From Bacillota bacterium (GTDB taxonomy: Bacteria; Bacillota_I; Bacilli_A; Acholeplasmatales; UBA5453), in assembly GCA_023436805.1 (NCBI GenBank), contig JAEZHT010000067.1, forward strand, positions 1-7,522: DNA of 7,522 bases, read 5' to 3'. The notes beneath the pieces are model-generated. The model saw only the letters and a program-made list of their open reading frames with translations, did no database searches and had not been told where the DNA came from. The first letter of the stretch is position 1. Every line of letters begins with the position of its first letter. Both the position numbers and the translations under genes were made by a program. Below are positions 1-6,486 of this stretch, in pieces.

Positions 1-154
1 CTCGACAGCAACCCAAATCGCACACTTAAATGGATTTGGTGCTGGGATGGGTTTGAATAATATGAAAGAACTCTCCGACAGATTGACGATTCATTCGAGT
101 CCACGTGGTACCCATCTAAAAATGATCTTTAAAGTAGGTGAACGCGATGTCTAA
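1..154 (+). CDS. RsbW-like ATP-binding protein (anti-sigma regulatory factor type), 3' end only
   Basis: Only the last 50 codons are in the window, read from position 2 and ending at TAA 152-154. The visible protein has GFGAGMGLNNMKELSD followed by a short strand-rich tail ending with a GTHLKMIF stretch. The G-rich segment matches the G2/lid region of GHKL (HATPase_c) folds, and the tail matches their last beta strands, as in anti-sigma regulatory factors of the RsbW/SpoIIAB type. Family members bind ATP and may phosphorylate or sequester a partner protein. The N-box and G1 box lie left of the window, so ATP binding cannot be confirmed here. The gene overlaps the next by 8 nt, so the two are probably translationally coupled. 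From memory, such genes often head clusters with DRTGG and PHP genes next to [FeFe] hydrogenases. The target is unknown. Confidence 0.72.
   Translation, partial: STATQIAHLNGFGAGMGLNNMKELSDRLTIHSSPRGTHLKMIFKVGERDV
136..141 (+). promoter_or_regulatory. Ribosome binding site that sets the DRTGG gene start
   Basis: AGGTGA lies 5 nt before the ATG at 147. This favours ATG 147 over the in-frame GTG at 138, which falls inside the site itself. The ribosome site lies within the end of the upstream coding region. Confidence 0.65.
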
Positions 155-482
155 ATTATCCGCACTACTTGAAAATACCCATTATGAAGTTTTAAACCCC
201 AGTCGTGATGACCTCTATTTTGAAGGGGTTTACGCGACAGATTTGTTATCCACTGCCATCAAACATATGAAACCTTATATGGCACTCATCACCATGATTT
301 CAACCAATTCGACGTTGAATCTAGCCATGATGTTGGATTTCAATTTGATCATTTTAACCAAAGATGCCGAAGTATCTGAAACATTCATACAAAAAGCAAC
401 TTTAGAAGAAATCATCTTGGTTAAAACCGATTATTTAACCCATGAAGTCATCATCGACATGGTTAAGCGGGGGTTTTTATGA
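147..482 (+). CDS. DRTGG-domain protein
   Basis: A 111-residue single-domain protein, about the size of one DRTGG domain. The pattern is an N-terminal helix with LENTHYEVLN, then GVYATDLLS (residues 27-35), a hydrophobic stretch ending LITMISTNS, the strand FNLIILTKDAEV, and a final ILVKTDYLTHEVI segment. This matches the stand-alone DRTGG proteins found beside clostridial hydrogenase genes, although the literal Asp-Arg-Thr-Gly-Gly string is absent, as it is in many members. DRTGG domains also occur with CBS domains, in phosphotransacetylases and near HPr-kinase-like proteins, and are thought to bind a small ligand or nucleotide. No catalytic residues are apparent. Translation is coupled on both sides: an 8 nt overlap with the RsbW-like gene and an ATGA overlap with the PHP gene. 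A role in sensing redox or energy state for the hydrogenase is inference. Confidence 0.72.
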   Translation: MSKLSALLENTHYEVLNPSRDDLYFEGVYATDLLSTAIKHMKPYMALITMISTNSTLNLAMMLDFNLIILTKDAEVSETFIQKATLEEIILVKTDYLTHEVIIDMVKRGFL

Positions 483-1156
483 CCTATGCGTATGATTTAC
501 ACATCCACAGCGTTTTATCGCCCTGTGGTGATGTTTTGATGACCCCCAATAACATCTTCAACATGGCTACCTTAAAAGGTCTAGAAATCATTTCAATTAC
601 AGACCACAATTCACTCAAACAATTAACTACCTGTTATGAATTATCCAAAAGCTATGATTTGTTGTTCATCCCAGGGGTGGAAATCACCGTAGCTGAAGAC
701 TTCGATGTGTTGTGTTACTTCAAGTCCATCAAAGATGCACTGGCTTTTGACCTTGAATTAGAACAAGCCTTACCCAAAGTCATGAATCAACCAGAGATCT
801 ATGGTGAACAATACATCTGTGATATCCACGATGATTTCATCGCAGAAGTACCGTATCTTTTAATCCAACCCATCCAGTGGACATTAAAGGAACTTTTGAC
901 TAAGTTGACACCATACCCACATATTTTGATTTATGCTCACCTCGATAAAAAACATCGAAGTGGTCAAGATTATGTCGAACGATACCCACTCGATGGTAAG
1001 GAATTCATTGATCCGAGTTTAAAACAAGCTAAAACCCATGTTAAAAATAGCGATGCTCACCAAATCATCGATATATTAGAAAAAACACAAGACAATCAAA
1101 TCGAACTCGATGAATTGACCATAGACGCTTTTTTTAGGTATTTCAGGCATGACTAA
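479..1156 (+). CDS. PHP-domain metal-dependent phosphoesterase-like protein
   Basis: A 225-residue protein with a PHP fold. Metal-site motifs in order are HIHS (H8, H10), ITDHN (D42, H43), GVEIT (E68), YAHLDK (H154) and NSDAH (D192, H194). PHP proteins use a cluster of up to three metals for phosphoester hydrolysis; relatives include the DNA polymerase PHP domain, histidinol phosphatase and the TrpH/RnaAM nuclease. Eight residues after E68 the sequence reads EDFDVLCYF, with Asp (D76) where relatives normally have His, so one metal ligand may be changed. The 'PAH' segment of relatives is here YAH. The start is ATG 479, overlapping the DRTGG stop by 4 nt, with a G-rich stretch at 469-473 as ribosome site. 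The protein overlaps a GHKL ATPase gene downstream. Family assignment is strong. The substrate is unknown, and a nucleotide or phosphoprotein linked to hydrogenase control is only a guess. Confidence 0.85.
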   Translation: MTYAYDLHIHSVLSPCGDVLMTPNNIFNMATLKGLEIISITDHNSLKQLTTCYELSKSYDLLFIPGVEITVAEDFDVLCYFKSIKDALAFDLELEQALPKVMNQPEIYGEQYICDIHDDFIAEVPYLLIQPIQWTLKELLTKLTPYPHILIYAHLDKKHRSGQDYVERYPLDGKEFIDPSLKQAKTHVKNSDAHQIIDILEKTQDNQIELDELTIDAFFRYFRHD

Positions 1157-1673
1157 ATTCACCGATTATTTATACGATTTGATTCAAAACTCAATTGAAG
1201 CGAACGCCTCTCATATTGAGTTATCCATGGTACATCAAGGGTTATTTAGAGTCACCATCCGCGATAATGGCAAAGGGATGGATGAATCAACCTTGATGAA
1301 AGTCAAAACATTCAGTTATTCTTCAAGAAAAACAAGAACAGTGGGGTTAGGCCTTTCCCTCATCCACGATTTAACGATTCAAACCAATGGTTACTTTGAA
1401 ATCACATCCAAGCTGGGTGTAGGTACGACCTTATCTTTAGGGTTTGACGACCAACACATCGACTTCCCAGAGATGGGGGATATACCTGCGTTAATAGCTG
1501 ATTTATACATGCATCAAGGGGTTTCAAACTTGGTATTCACCTATGATGGATTTCAATTAGACTTTCAGTCATTGGGGCTCAATCACCCCAATAAAACATA
1601 CAAACAAAGAAACCAATTATACACATACGTCCAAGACAAATTAATAGAGGTGGCAAATGAAAACACTAGATGA
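1149..1673 (+). CDS. Stand-alone GHKL ATPase (histidine-kinase-like ATPase domain), HydE-like of the hydrogenase cluster
   Basis: A 174-residue protein made almost only of a HATPase_c domain. The N-box is DLIQNSIEANA (residues 10-20, N14 expected to bind Mg-ATP), the G1 box is RDNGKGMD (38-45), and the G2 box is GLGLSL (66-71), followed by a GVGTTLSLGF end strand near 94-105. No DHp/H-box, transmembrane or sensor domain is present, so it is not a classical sensor kinase. The final 70 residues form a family-specific tail without a recognised motif. The start ATG 1149 lies inside the end of the PHP gene (8 nt overlap), with AGGT at 1136-1139 upstream. The end overlaps the next gene by 17 nt. 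From memory, homologues sit in bifurcating hydrogenase operons such as that of Acetobacterium woodii (hydE), usually just after the NuoE-like hydC. Here it directly follows the PHP gene. A kinase or regulatory role is plausible but untested. Confidence 0.8.
   Translation: MTKFTDYLYDLIQNSIEANASHIELSMVHQGLFRVTIRDNGKGMDESTLMKVKTFSYSSRKTRTVGLGLSLIHDLTIQTNGYFEITSKLGVGTTLSLGFDDQHIDFPEMGDIPALIADLYMHQGVSNLVFTYDGFQLDFQSLGLNHPNKTYKQRNQLYTYVQDKLIEVANENTR
1646..1653 (+). promoter_or_regulatory. Strong ribosome binding site for the HndB/HydD-like gene
   Basis: AGAGGTGG ends 3 nt before ATG 1657, with its AGAGG core ending 6 nt before. It lies inside the GHKL gene and supports internal initiation across the 17 nt overlap. 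Confidence 0.6.
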
Positions 1674-2028
1674 ACTCAAGCAGTTACGTGACGAATCCTT
1701 AAAAAAGATGACCATGCGTTATCAAAAGGATGGCTTTAGAATTCAAGTTGGGATGGGTACCTGTGGCATAGCCAGTGGTGCGAGACCGATTTTGAATGCA
1801 TTTTTGGAACAAATCGAACTCAGTGAATTGAAAAATGTGACGGTGACTCAAGTCGGATGTATGGGCGAATGTGCCCATGAACCGATGGCAGAAATCATCG
1901 ATGAGGCGGGACAATCGTATATTTACTGTGCCCTCACGATTCCGATGGTCAGACAAATTGTCGAAAGACACATTGTGAACCACCAACCGATCACGAAGTA
2001 TTTACTCTCCGAAAGAAAGGACAAATAA
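1657..2028 (+). CDS. hndB: Small thioredoxin-fold [2Fe-2S] ferredoxin-like hydrogenase subunit (HndB/HydD type)
   Basis: A 123-residue protein. A charged helix (residues 1-25) leads into IQVGMGTCGIASGA (C36) and TQVGCMGECAHEP (C68, C72), then a strand with IYCALTIP (C91) and a C-terminal helix. This is the thioredoxin-like ferredoxin fold of HndB of Desulfovibrio fructosovorans and HydD of acetogen hydrogenases. Full [2Fe-2S] members use a Cx4C plus Cx3C set. Here the first cysteine of Cx4C is V31, leaving C36, C68 and C72, with C91 as the only other cysteine. As I recall, related HndB proteins often lack that cysteine too, so cluster binding is uncertain. It is not the NuoE/HydC subunit, which is longer and has an N-terminal helical bundle. 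It is probably a structural or electron-transfer partner of HydB, whose start is 3 nt downstream. Confidence 0.83.
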   Translation: MKTLDELKQLRDESLKKMTMRYQKDGFRIQVGMGTCGIASGARPILNAFLEQIELSELKNVTVTQVGCMGECAHEPMAEIIDEAGQSYIYCALTIPMVRQIVERHIVNHQPITKYLLSERKDK

Positions 2029-2031
2029 ACG

Positions 2032-3843
2032 ATGTTAGAACGTGTTCAAGTCCTCATCTGTGGGGGAACCGGGTGCATGTCTTCGCACTCGAGAGAAATT
2101 AAAAAAGCATTTGAAGACGAACTCACTTTATTGGGCATCAAATCCGAAGTCGGTTTGGTTTTAACCGGTTGTTTTGGGTTGTGTGAAAAAGGCCCTGTAT
2201 TGGTGGTATACCCGGACGAAACCTTTTATTCACACGTCACTGTGGGTGATGTGAGAACCATTTGTGAAGAACATCTATTAAAAGGTCGTCCAGTTCAAAA
2301 ACTCATGGTCAATGACCCGATTGCGAAAACCAAGATCAAACAAATGAGTCAACTCAAGTTTTATTCGAAACAAAAACGCATTGCCTTAAGAAACTGCGGA
2401 CAAATCAATCCTTTAGACATCAATGAATACATCGCACGCGATGGCTACATGGCTTTGGGTAAGATTTTATCAGAAATGAGCCCAGAACAAGTCATTGATG
2501 AAGTCATCAAATCTGGATTAAAAGGTCGTGGCGGTGGGGGCTTCCCAACCGGCATGAAATGGCAGTTTGCGAGAAGTTCTCAAAGCAAGATTAAATACGT
2601 CATCTGTAACGCCGATGAAGGCGACCCAGGTGCGTTTATGGATAGAGCGATTTTAGAAGGTGACCCACACTCGGTATTAGAAGCGATGGCCATATGTGGT
2701 TACGCGATTGGGTCTAATCAAGGGTATATTTATGTCAGAGCAGAATACCCAGTCGCGGTTGAACGCTTGTACCACGCGATTGGTCAAGCGAGATCATATG
2801 GCTTACTTGGAAAAAATATTTTCGGTACCGATTTTGAATTTGACATCGATTTAAGACTCGGTGCCGGTGCCTTTGTGTGTGGTGAAGAAACCGCACTCAT
2901 CAAGTCGATTGAAGGCTACCGCGGCATGCCAACATCCAAACCCCCATTCCCAGCTGTGAAAGGCTTGTGGGGACAACCAACCAATGTCAACAACGTCGAA
3001 ACCTTCGCCAATGTCCCCGTCATTTTCTTACGTGGTGCGGATTACTTCAAATCGATTGGTACAGCTAAATCCTCAGGTACGAAAGTATTCGCTTTAGGCG
3101 GCAAAATCAATAATACCGGTTTGGTTGAAGTACCGATGGGCACCACCTTAAGAGAAGTCGTTTTTGACATTGGTGGTGGGATTCCTCAAAAACGTAAATT
3201 CAAAGCTATTCAAACCGGGGGACCTTCCGGTGGTTGTATTACAGAAAAAGATTTGGATACCCCGATTGATTTTGATAACTTAACCGCCCTTGGTTCGATG
3301 ATGGGTTCCGGTGGGATGATCATCATGGATGAAGACAACTGTATGGTCGACGTCGCGAGATTCTATCTGGACTTTACTGTCGATGAATCGTGTGGGAAAT
3401 GTACGCCATGTCGTGAAGGCACCAAACAAATGCTCGATATCTTAAACAAGATTTGTGACGGTGAAGGCACATTAGAAGACATCGATGAACTTGAACGCTT
3501 GGGTGAAATGATCAAAAAGACCTCCTTGTGTGGTTTGGGTCAAACCGCACCTAACCCAGTATTATCCACGATTAAACACTTTAGAGCAGAATACATCGCC
3601 CATGTTGTCGATAAAACTTGTCCAGCGGGTGTGTGTTCAAACCTTACTCACTTCGTCATTCATGACAACTGTATTGGTTGTACAAAATGTGCGAAGAACT
3701 GCCCAGTCAACGCGATTTCGGGTTGGCCAAAACAAATCCATATATTGGACCAAGAATTGTGTATCAAGTGTGGCGCGTGTAAGAAAGCTTGTCCAGTCGG
3801 TGCCATCACCTCTGAACCATTACATAAAGGAGTATCCCTATGA
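2032..3843 (+). CDS. hydB: NuoF-like flavoprotein subunit of bifurcating [FeFe] hydrogenase (HydB/HndC)
   Basis: A 603-residue cytoplasmic subunit that exchanges electrons between NAD(H), FMN and iron-sulfur clusters. Domains in order: an N-terminal thioredoxin-like [2Fe-2S] domain (C10, C15, C47, C51); the NuoF Rossmann-like core with the glycine-rich NAD/FMN motif GRGGGGFP (165-172), NADEGDPGA (from 193) and GAGAFVCGEETALI (from 277); an SLBB-like region; the NuoF [4Fe-4S] site CGKCTPC (C454, C457, C460) with C500 in SLCGLGQ; and a C-terminal two-cluster ferredoxin domain (C547/550/553/557 and C577/580/583/587). Length and domain order match Thermotoga HydB (about 625 residues). All expected ligands are present. 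ATG 2032 follows AAAGGA at 2016-2021, and the end overlaps hydA as ATGA. Membrane segments are absent, separating it from respiratory Complex I NuoF. The usual NuoE/HydC partner is not in the window. Confidence 0.95.
   Translation: MLERVQVLICGGTGCMSSHSREIKKAFEDELTLLGIKSEVGLVLTGCFGLCEKGPVLVVYPDETFYSHVTVGDVRTICEEHLLKGRPVQKLMVNDPIAKTKIKQMSQLKFYSKQKRIALRNCGQINPLDINEYIARDGYMALGKILSEMSPEQVIDEVIKSGLKGRGGGGFPTGMKWQFARSSQSKIKYVICNADEGDPGAFMDRAILEGDPHSVLEAMAICGYAIGSNQGYIYVRAEYPVAVERLYHAIGQARSYGLLGKNIFGTDFEFDIDLRLGAGAFVCGEETALIKSIEGYRGMPTSKPPFPAVKGLWGQPTNVNNVETFANVPVIFLRGADYFKSIGTAKSSGTKVFALGGKINNTGLVEVPMGTTLREVVFDIGGGIPQKRKFKAIQTGGPSGGCITEKDLDTPIDFDNLTALGSMMGSGGMIIMDEDNCMVDVARFYLDFTVDESCGKCTPCREGTKQMLDILNKICDGEGTLEDIDELERLGEMIKKTSLCGLGQTAPNPVLSTIKHFRAEYIAHVVDKTCPAGVCSNLTHFVIHDNCIGCTKCAKNCPVNAISGWPKQIHILDQELCIKCGACKKACPVGAITSEPLHKGVSL
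3826..3832 (+). promoter_or_regulatory. Ribosome binding site of hydA
   Basis: AAAGGAG lies 7 nt before ATG 3840, near consensus, and sits inside the last codons of hydB. It makes the ATGA-overlap start secure. Confidence 0.7.
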
Positions 3844-5600
3844 AACCTGTACATATTACCATCAATGGGTTACCTTATACCGTCGACAGTACCCAAACGA
3901 TTTTGGAAGCTGCCAGCAAAAACAACGTCTATATTCCTCGCCTTTGTTTCTTAAAAGATGTGCATGAAGAAGCAAATTGCCGTGTATGTAGCGTTAAAAT
4001 CGAAGGTCAAAAAAACTTAAAACCAGCGTGTAAGACATTGGTCTCTGAAGGGATGAATATCATCACCGATGACCAAGAAGTCTACGATACCGTCAGTATG
4101 AATCTAGAACTCTTGACCCATAGACACCATTTCGAATGCTTCAAGTGTTCAAGAGAAGACAACTGTGAATTCTTGGATTTACTCAGAAAATACTCCATCG
4201 ATAACGAATTCTCACAACTTTATGGGATGTTTGATGAAGAAAACTACTATTATCAAGACGATAATGGTGTGATGATCATCGACTCAAGTAAATGTATTTT
4301 GTGTGGTCGTTGTGTATCGGCTTGTGAGAAACAATCCGGATTATCTGTCTTACATTTCAATAACCGTGGGAATAAAACCTATGTCGGACCAGCTTTATTC
4401 CATAGCTTAGAAGATGCGGGCTGTATTTACTGTGGTAAATGTATCGGGGCATGCCCAACCGGTGCATTAAGAGAAAAAGACGACATCAAAGCCGTCGAAC
4501 GTGTCTTAAGAGACCCGAAGAAGAAGGTTGTCGTTCAAGTCGCCCCAGCGGTGAGAGCTGCTTTGGGTGAAGCTTTTGGTTATCCGATTGGTACCGATGT
4601 GGAAGGCAAGATGTTCCACGCCTTGAAAGAACTTGGTGTCGATGAAATCATGGATACCAACTTCACTGCAGACTTAACGATCTTAGAAGAAGGTACTGAG
4701 TTCTTACACAGACTTGAACATGGGGGGCCTTTCCCAATGTTTACCTCTTGTTCACCAGGTTGGGTCAATCTATTAGAACAATATTACCCTGAATTTATAC
4801 CAAATTTATCCACTTGTAAATCCCCACAACAAATGGCGGGTGCACTCATTAAAACGTATTATGCCGATAAGATGGGTTACAGTCCAAAAGACATCGTATC
4901 CTTATCGATCATGCCTTGTATCGCGAAAAAAGCAGAAGCGAGACGTGAAGGCATGGGTAGAGATGGGTATCAAGATGTGGACTATGTATTGACTACTAGG
5001 GAGTTTGCGAGACTCATCAAACGTCGTGGCATTGACTTTAGAAACCTAGACGATTCCAAACCATTCGGGATGCTCGCTACCTATACTGGTGCTGGTGCGA
5101 TATTTGGCGCTACTGGCGGTGTGATGGAGGCTGCACTCAGAACGGTATCCGAAATCCTTGAACAAAAAGAAACCCCGATCGATTTCTTAGAAATGCGTGG
5201 GAACCAAGACATCAAAGAAGCGACTTATATGCTTCAAGGCAAAGAAATTAATGTCGCGGTTGTTCATGGTGGTGCCGCAACCAAAGCGTTCTTAGAAAAC
5301 CTCAAGACTTCAGAAAAACAATACCATTTCGTGGAGTTCATGGGTTGTACAGGGGGCTGTATTAACGGTGGTGGTCAGCCGGTGGTCACTGCGAGAGACC
5401 AAGAAGCGTATGATGTGAGATCATTACGTGCCAGCGTATTATATAAGATTGATGAAAAATCTCGTATGCGTAAGAGCCATCAAAACCCATTCGTTCAAGA
5501 ACTCTATCAAAACTTCTTAGAAAAACCACATTCGAAAAAATCCCATGAGTTGTTACATACGAAGTATAAGAAACGTGATATTTATGTCAGTGTGGAGTAA
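3840..5600 (+). CDS. hydA: [FeFe] hydrogenase catalytic subunit HydA (group A, HndD-like)
   Basis: A 586-residue catalytic subunit that interconverts H+ and H2. An N-terminal plant-type [2Fe-2S] domain (C36, C47, C50, C64) is followed by the His-Cys [4Fe-4S] motif (H96, C100, C103, C109) and a two-cluster ferredoxin domain (C152/155/158/162 and C195/198/201/205). The H-cluster domain has L1 TSCSPGW (302-308), L2 MPCIAKKAE (358-366; C360, K363) and L3 FMGCTGGCINGGGQP (500-514; M501, C503, C507), then a small-subunit-like tail. Proton-path residues matching Clostridium pasteurianum CpI are E284, E287, C304 and S324. Odd points: L1 has Ser (S305, codon TCA 4752-4754) where CpI has the H-cluster ligand C300, and L3 has Gly for the usual Ala (G502). 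Length matches HndD (about 585), and the extra C-terminal [2Fe-2S] domain of Thermotoga HydA is missing. The HydEFG maturases needed for the active site are not in the window. Confidence 0.96.
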   Translation: MKPVHITINGLPYTVDSTQTILEAASKNNVYIPRLCFLKDVHEEANCRVCSVKIEGQKNLKPACKTLVSEGMNIITDDQEVYDTVSMNLELLTHRHHFECFKCSREDNCEFLDLLRKYSIDNEFSQLYGMFDEENYYYQDDNGVMIIDSSKCILCGRCVSACEKQSGLSVLHFNNRGNKTYVGPALFHSLEDAGCIYCGKCIGACPTGALREKDDIKAVERVLRDPKKKVVVQVAPAVRAALGEAFGYPIGTDVEGKMFHALKELGVDEIMDTNFTADLTILEEGTEFLHRLEHGGPFPMFTSCSPGWVNLLEQYYPEFIPNLSTCKSPQQMAGALIKTYYADKMGYSPKDIVSLSIMPCIAKKAEARREGMGRDGYQDVDYVLTTREFARLIKRRGIDFRNLDDSKPFGMLATYTGAGAIFGATGGVMEAALRTVSEILEQKETPIDFLEMRGNQDIKEATYMLQGKEINVAVVHGGAATKAFLENLKTSEKQYHFVEFMGCTGGCINGGGQPVVTARDQEAYDVRSLRASVLYKIDEKSRMRKSHQNPFVQELYQNFLEKPHSKKSHELLHTKYKKRDIYVSVE

Positions 5601-6483
5601 AAAAAGCATCTTATGGGTTCTAACCTTCGTATGTAGTCTCCTAATGATTGGATGTGAGTCCAAGAAGCTAAACATCCTAATCCCAACCGGTAGCCCTCAA
5701 TACGCTGCTGCCTATTTAGAACAAAGTGACCACTACAATGTCACGGTGGTCAGTGGCGCAGACGCGCTTACGGCAGGGTTTAATGACATTGGGTATGACA
5801 TCATCATCGCACCAGTTAATATGGGGGCGAAACTATACGCTTCCAAACCCAATTACCAACTCTCAGGTGTCATCACTTGGGGCAATTATTACTTAATCAG
5901 TGCGTCAAGTATCGATCTATCTATGGTAGACCGATTGGACATCACTGCGTTTTGGGAAAACCAAATTCCGGACTTTATGTTGAAATATATACTAAATCAC
6001 CATGACATTGAAGCGAACATCATTTACCTCGATTCGGTTGCAAGCGTCACAAGCGCTTATCTATTGGATTCCTCCAAGATTTATTTAATAGCAGAACCGA
6101 GCGTGAGTATTTTACAAACGAAAAAGTCGCTTCAATTTGTCGATTTACAAGCAGAATATCAAAACATCACGGGAGAAACGGGTTTTCCTCAAGCCGGTGT
6201 ATTCGTACACAAAAATATCCCCACACGCGATTTAAATTTATTTCATTCGAGATTGATTCAATCCGTATACGCACTCAAACATAACGAAGACGCGATAGAG
6301 GTATTAAAATCGGTTGGGATTGAACTCCCGGAAGCCGCTTTTAGTACAGCGATTGAGCGTTCAAACATTGACTTTTTAGTCACAGCGGATGCGAAAGATG
6401 CCATCATCACCTTTTATCAACTCATTTATGATTTTAACCCAAACTTTATCGGACAAATACCGAACGACGATTTTTACAGGTAA
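5584..6483 (+). CDS. ABC transporter substrate-binding lipoprotein (SsuA/ThiY/NMT1-like), substrate unknown
   Basis: A 299-residue secreted lipoprotein. The N terminus MSVWSKK is positively charged, residues 8-23 are hydrophobic, and the lipobox-like MIGC puts the lipid-bearing cysteine at C24. The mature part begins with the strand LNILIPTGSPQYAAAY and contains DIIIAPVNMGAKLY, both typical of type-2 periplasmic-binding folds for nitrate, sulfonate, taurine or thiamine precursors. ATG 5584 is preferred over the in-frame ATG 5545 because it places the charged region and signal helix correctly, although its ribosome site is weak. It overlaps hydA by 17 nt, so co-expression with the hydrogenase is likely. 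A permease gene follows after 3 nt. No ligand-specific motif is recognisable, so I do not name a substrate. Confidence 0.78.
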   Translation: MSVWSKKSILWVLTFVCSLLMIGCESKKLNILIPTGSPQYAAAYLEQSDHYNVTVVSGADALTAGFNDIGYDIIIAPVNMGAKLYASKPNYQLSGVITWGNYYLISASSIDLSMVDRLDITAFWENQIPDFMLKYILNHHDIEANIIYLDSVASVTSAYLLDSSKIYLIAEPSVSILQTKKSLQFVDLQAEYQNITGETGFPQAGVFVHKNIPTRDLNLFHSRLIQSVYALKHNEDAIEVLKSVGIELPEAAFSTAIERSNIDFLVTADAKDAIITFYQLIYDFNPNFIGQIPNDDFYR

Positions 6484-6486
6484 ACT

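Noticed and set aside
138..146. In-frame GTG at 138 as the start of the DRTGG gene
   Set aside because: It lies inside the AGGTGA ribosome site, while ATG 147 has that site at proper spacing and gives a protein that begins at the domain edge.
1699..1986. Open frame of 95 codons on the minus strand
   Set aside because: It is antisense to the well-supported HndB-like gene, has no family features and is best explained as a shadow of that gene.
147..3843. TGA read as tryptophan, as in Mycoplasma
   Set aside because: The DRTGG, GHKL and hydB genes end at TGA exactly at overlaps with the next start, and tryptophans are TGG, so TGA is a stop.
2032..3843. HydB as a respiratory Complex I NuoF
   Set aside because: The N-terminal thioredoxin-like domain, the C-terminal two-cluster ferredoxin and the adjacent hydA are hallmarks of the soluble hydrogenase form, and no membrane Nuo genes are present.
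3530..3967. Open frame of 145 codons across the hydB-hydA junction
   Set aside because: It is out of frame with two strongly supported genes, and its cysteine pattern merely echoes the ferredoxin codons of hydB in another frame.
5545..5583. Earlier ATG (5545) for the lipoprotein
   Set aside because: It would add 13 residues before the charged signal-peptide start and lies deep in hydA. ATG 5584 gives a normal lipoprotein signal.
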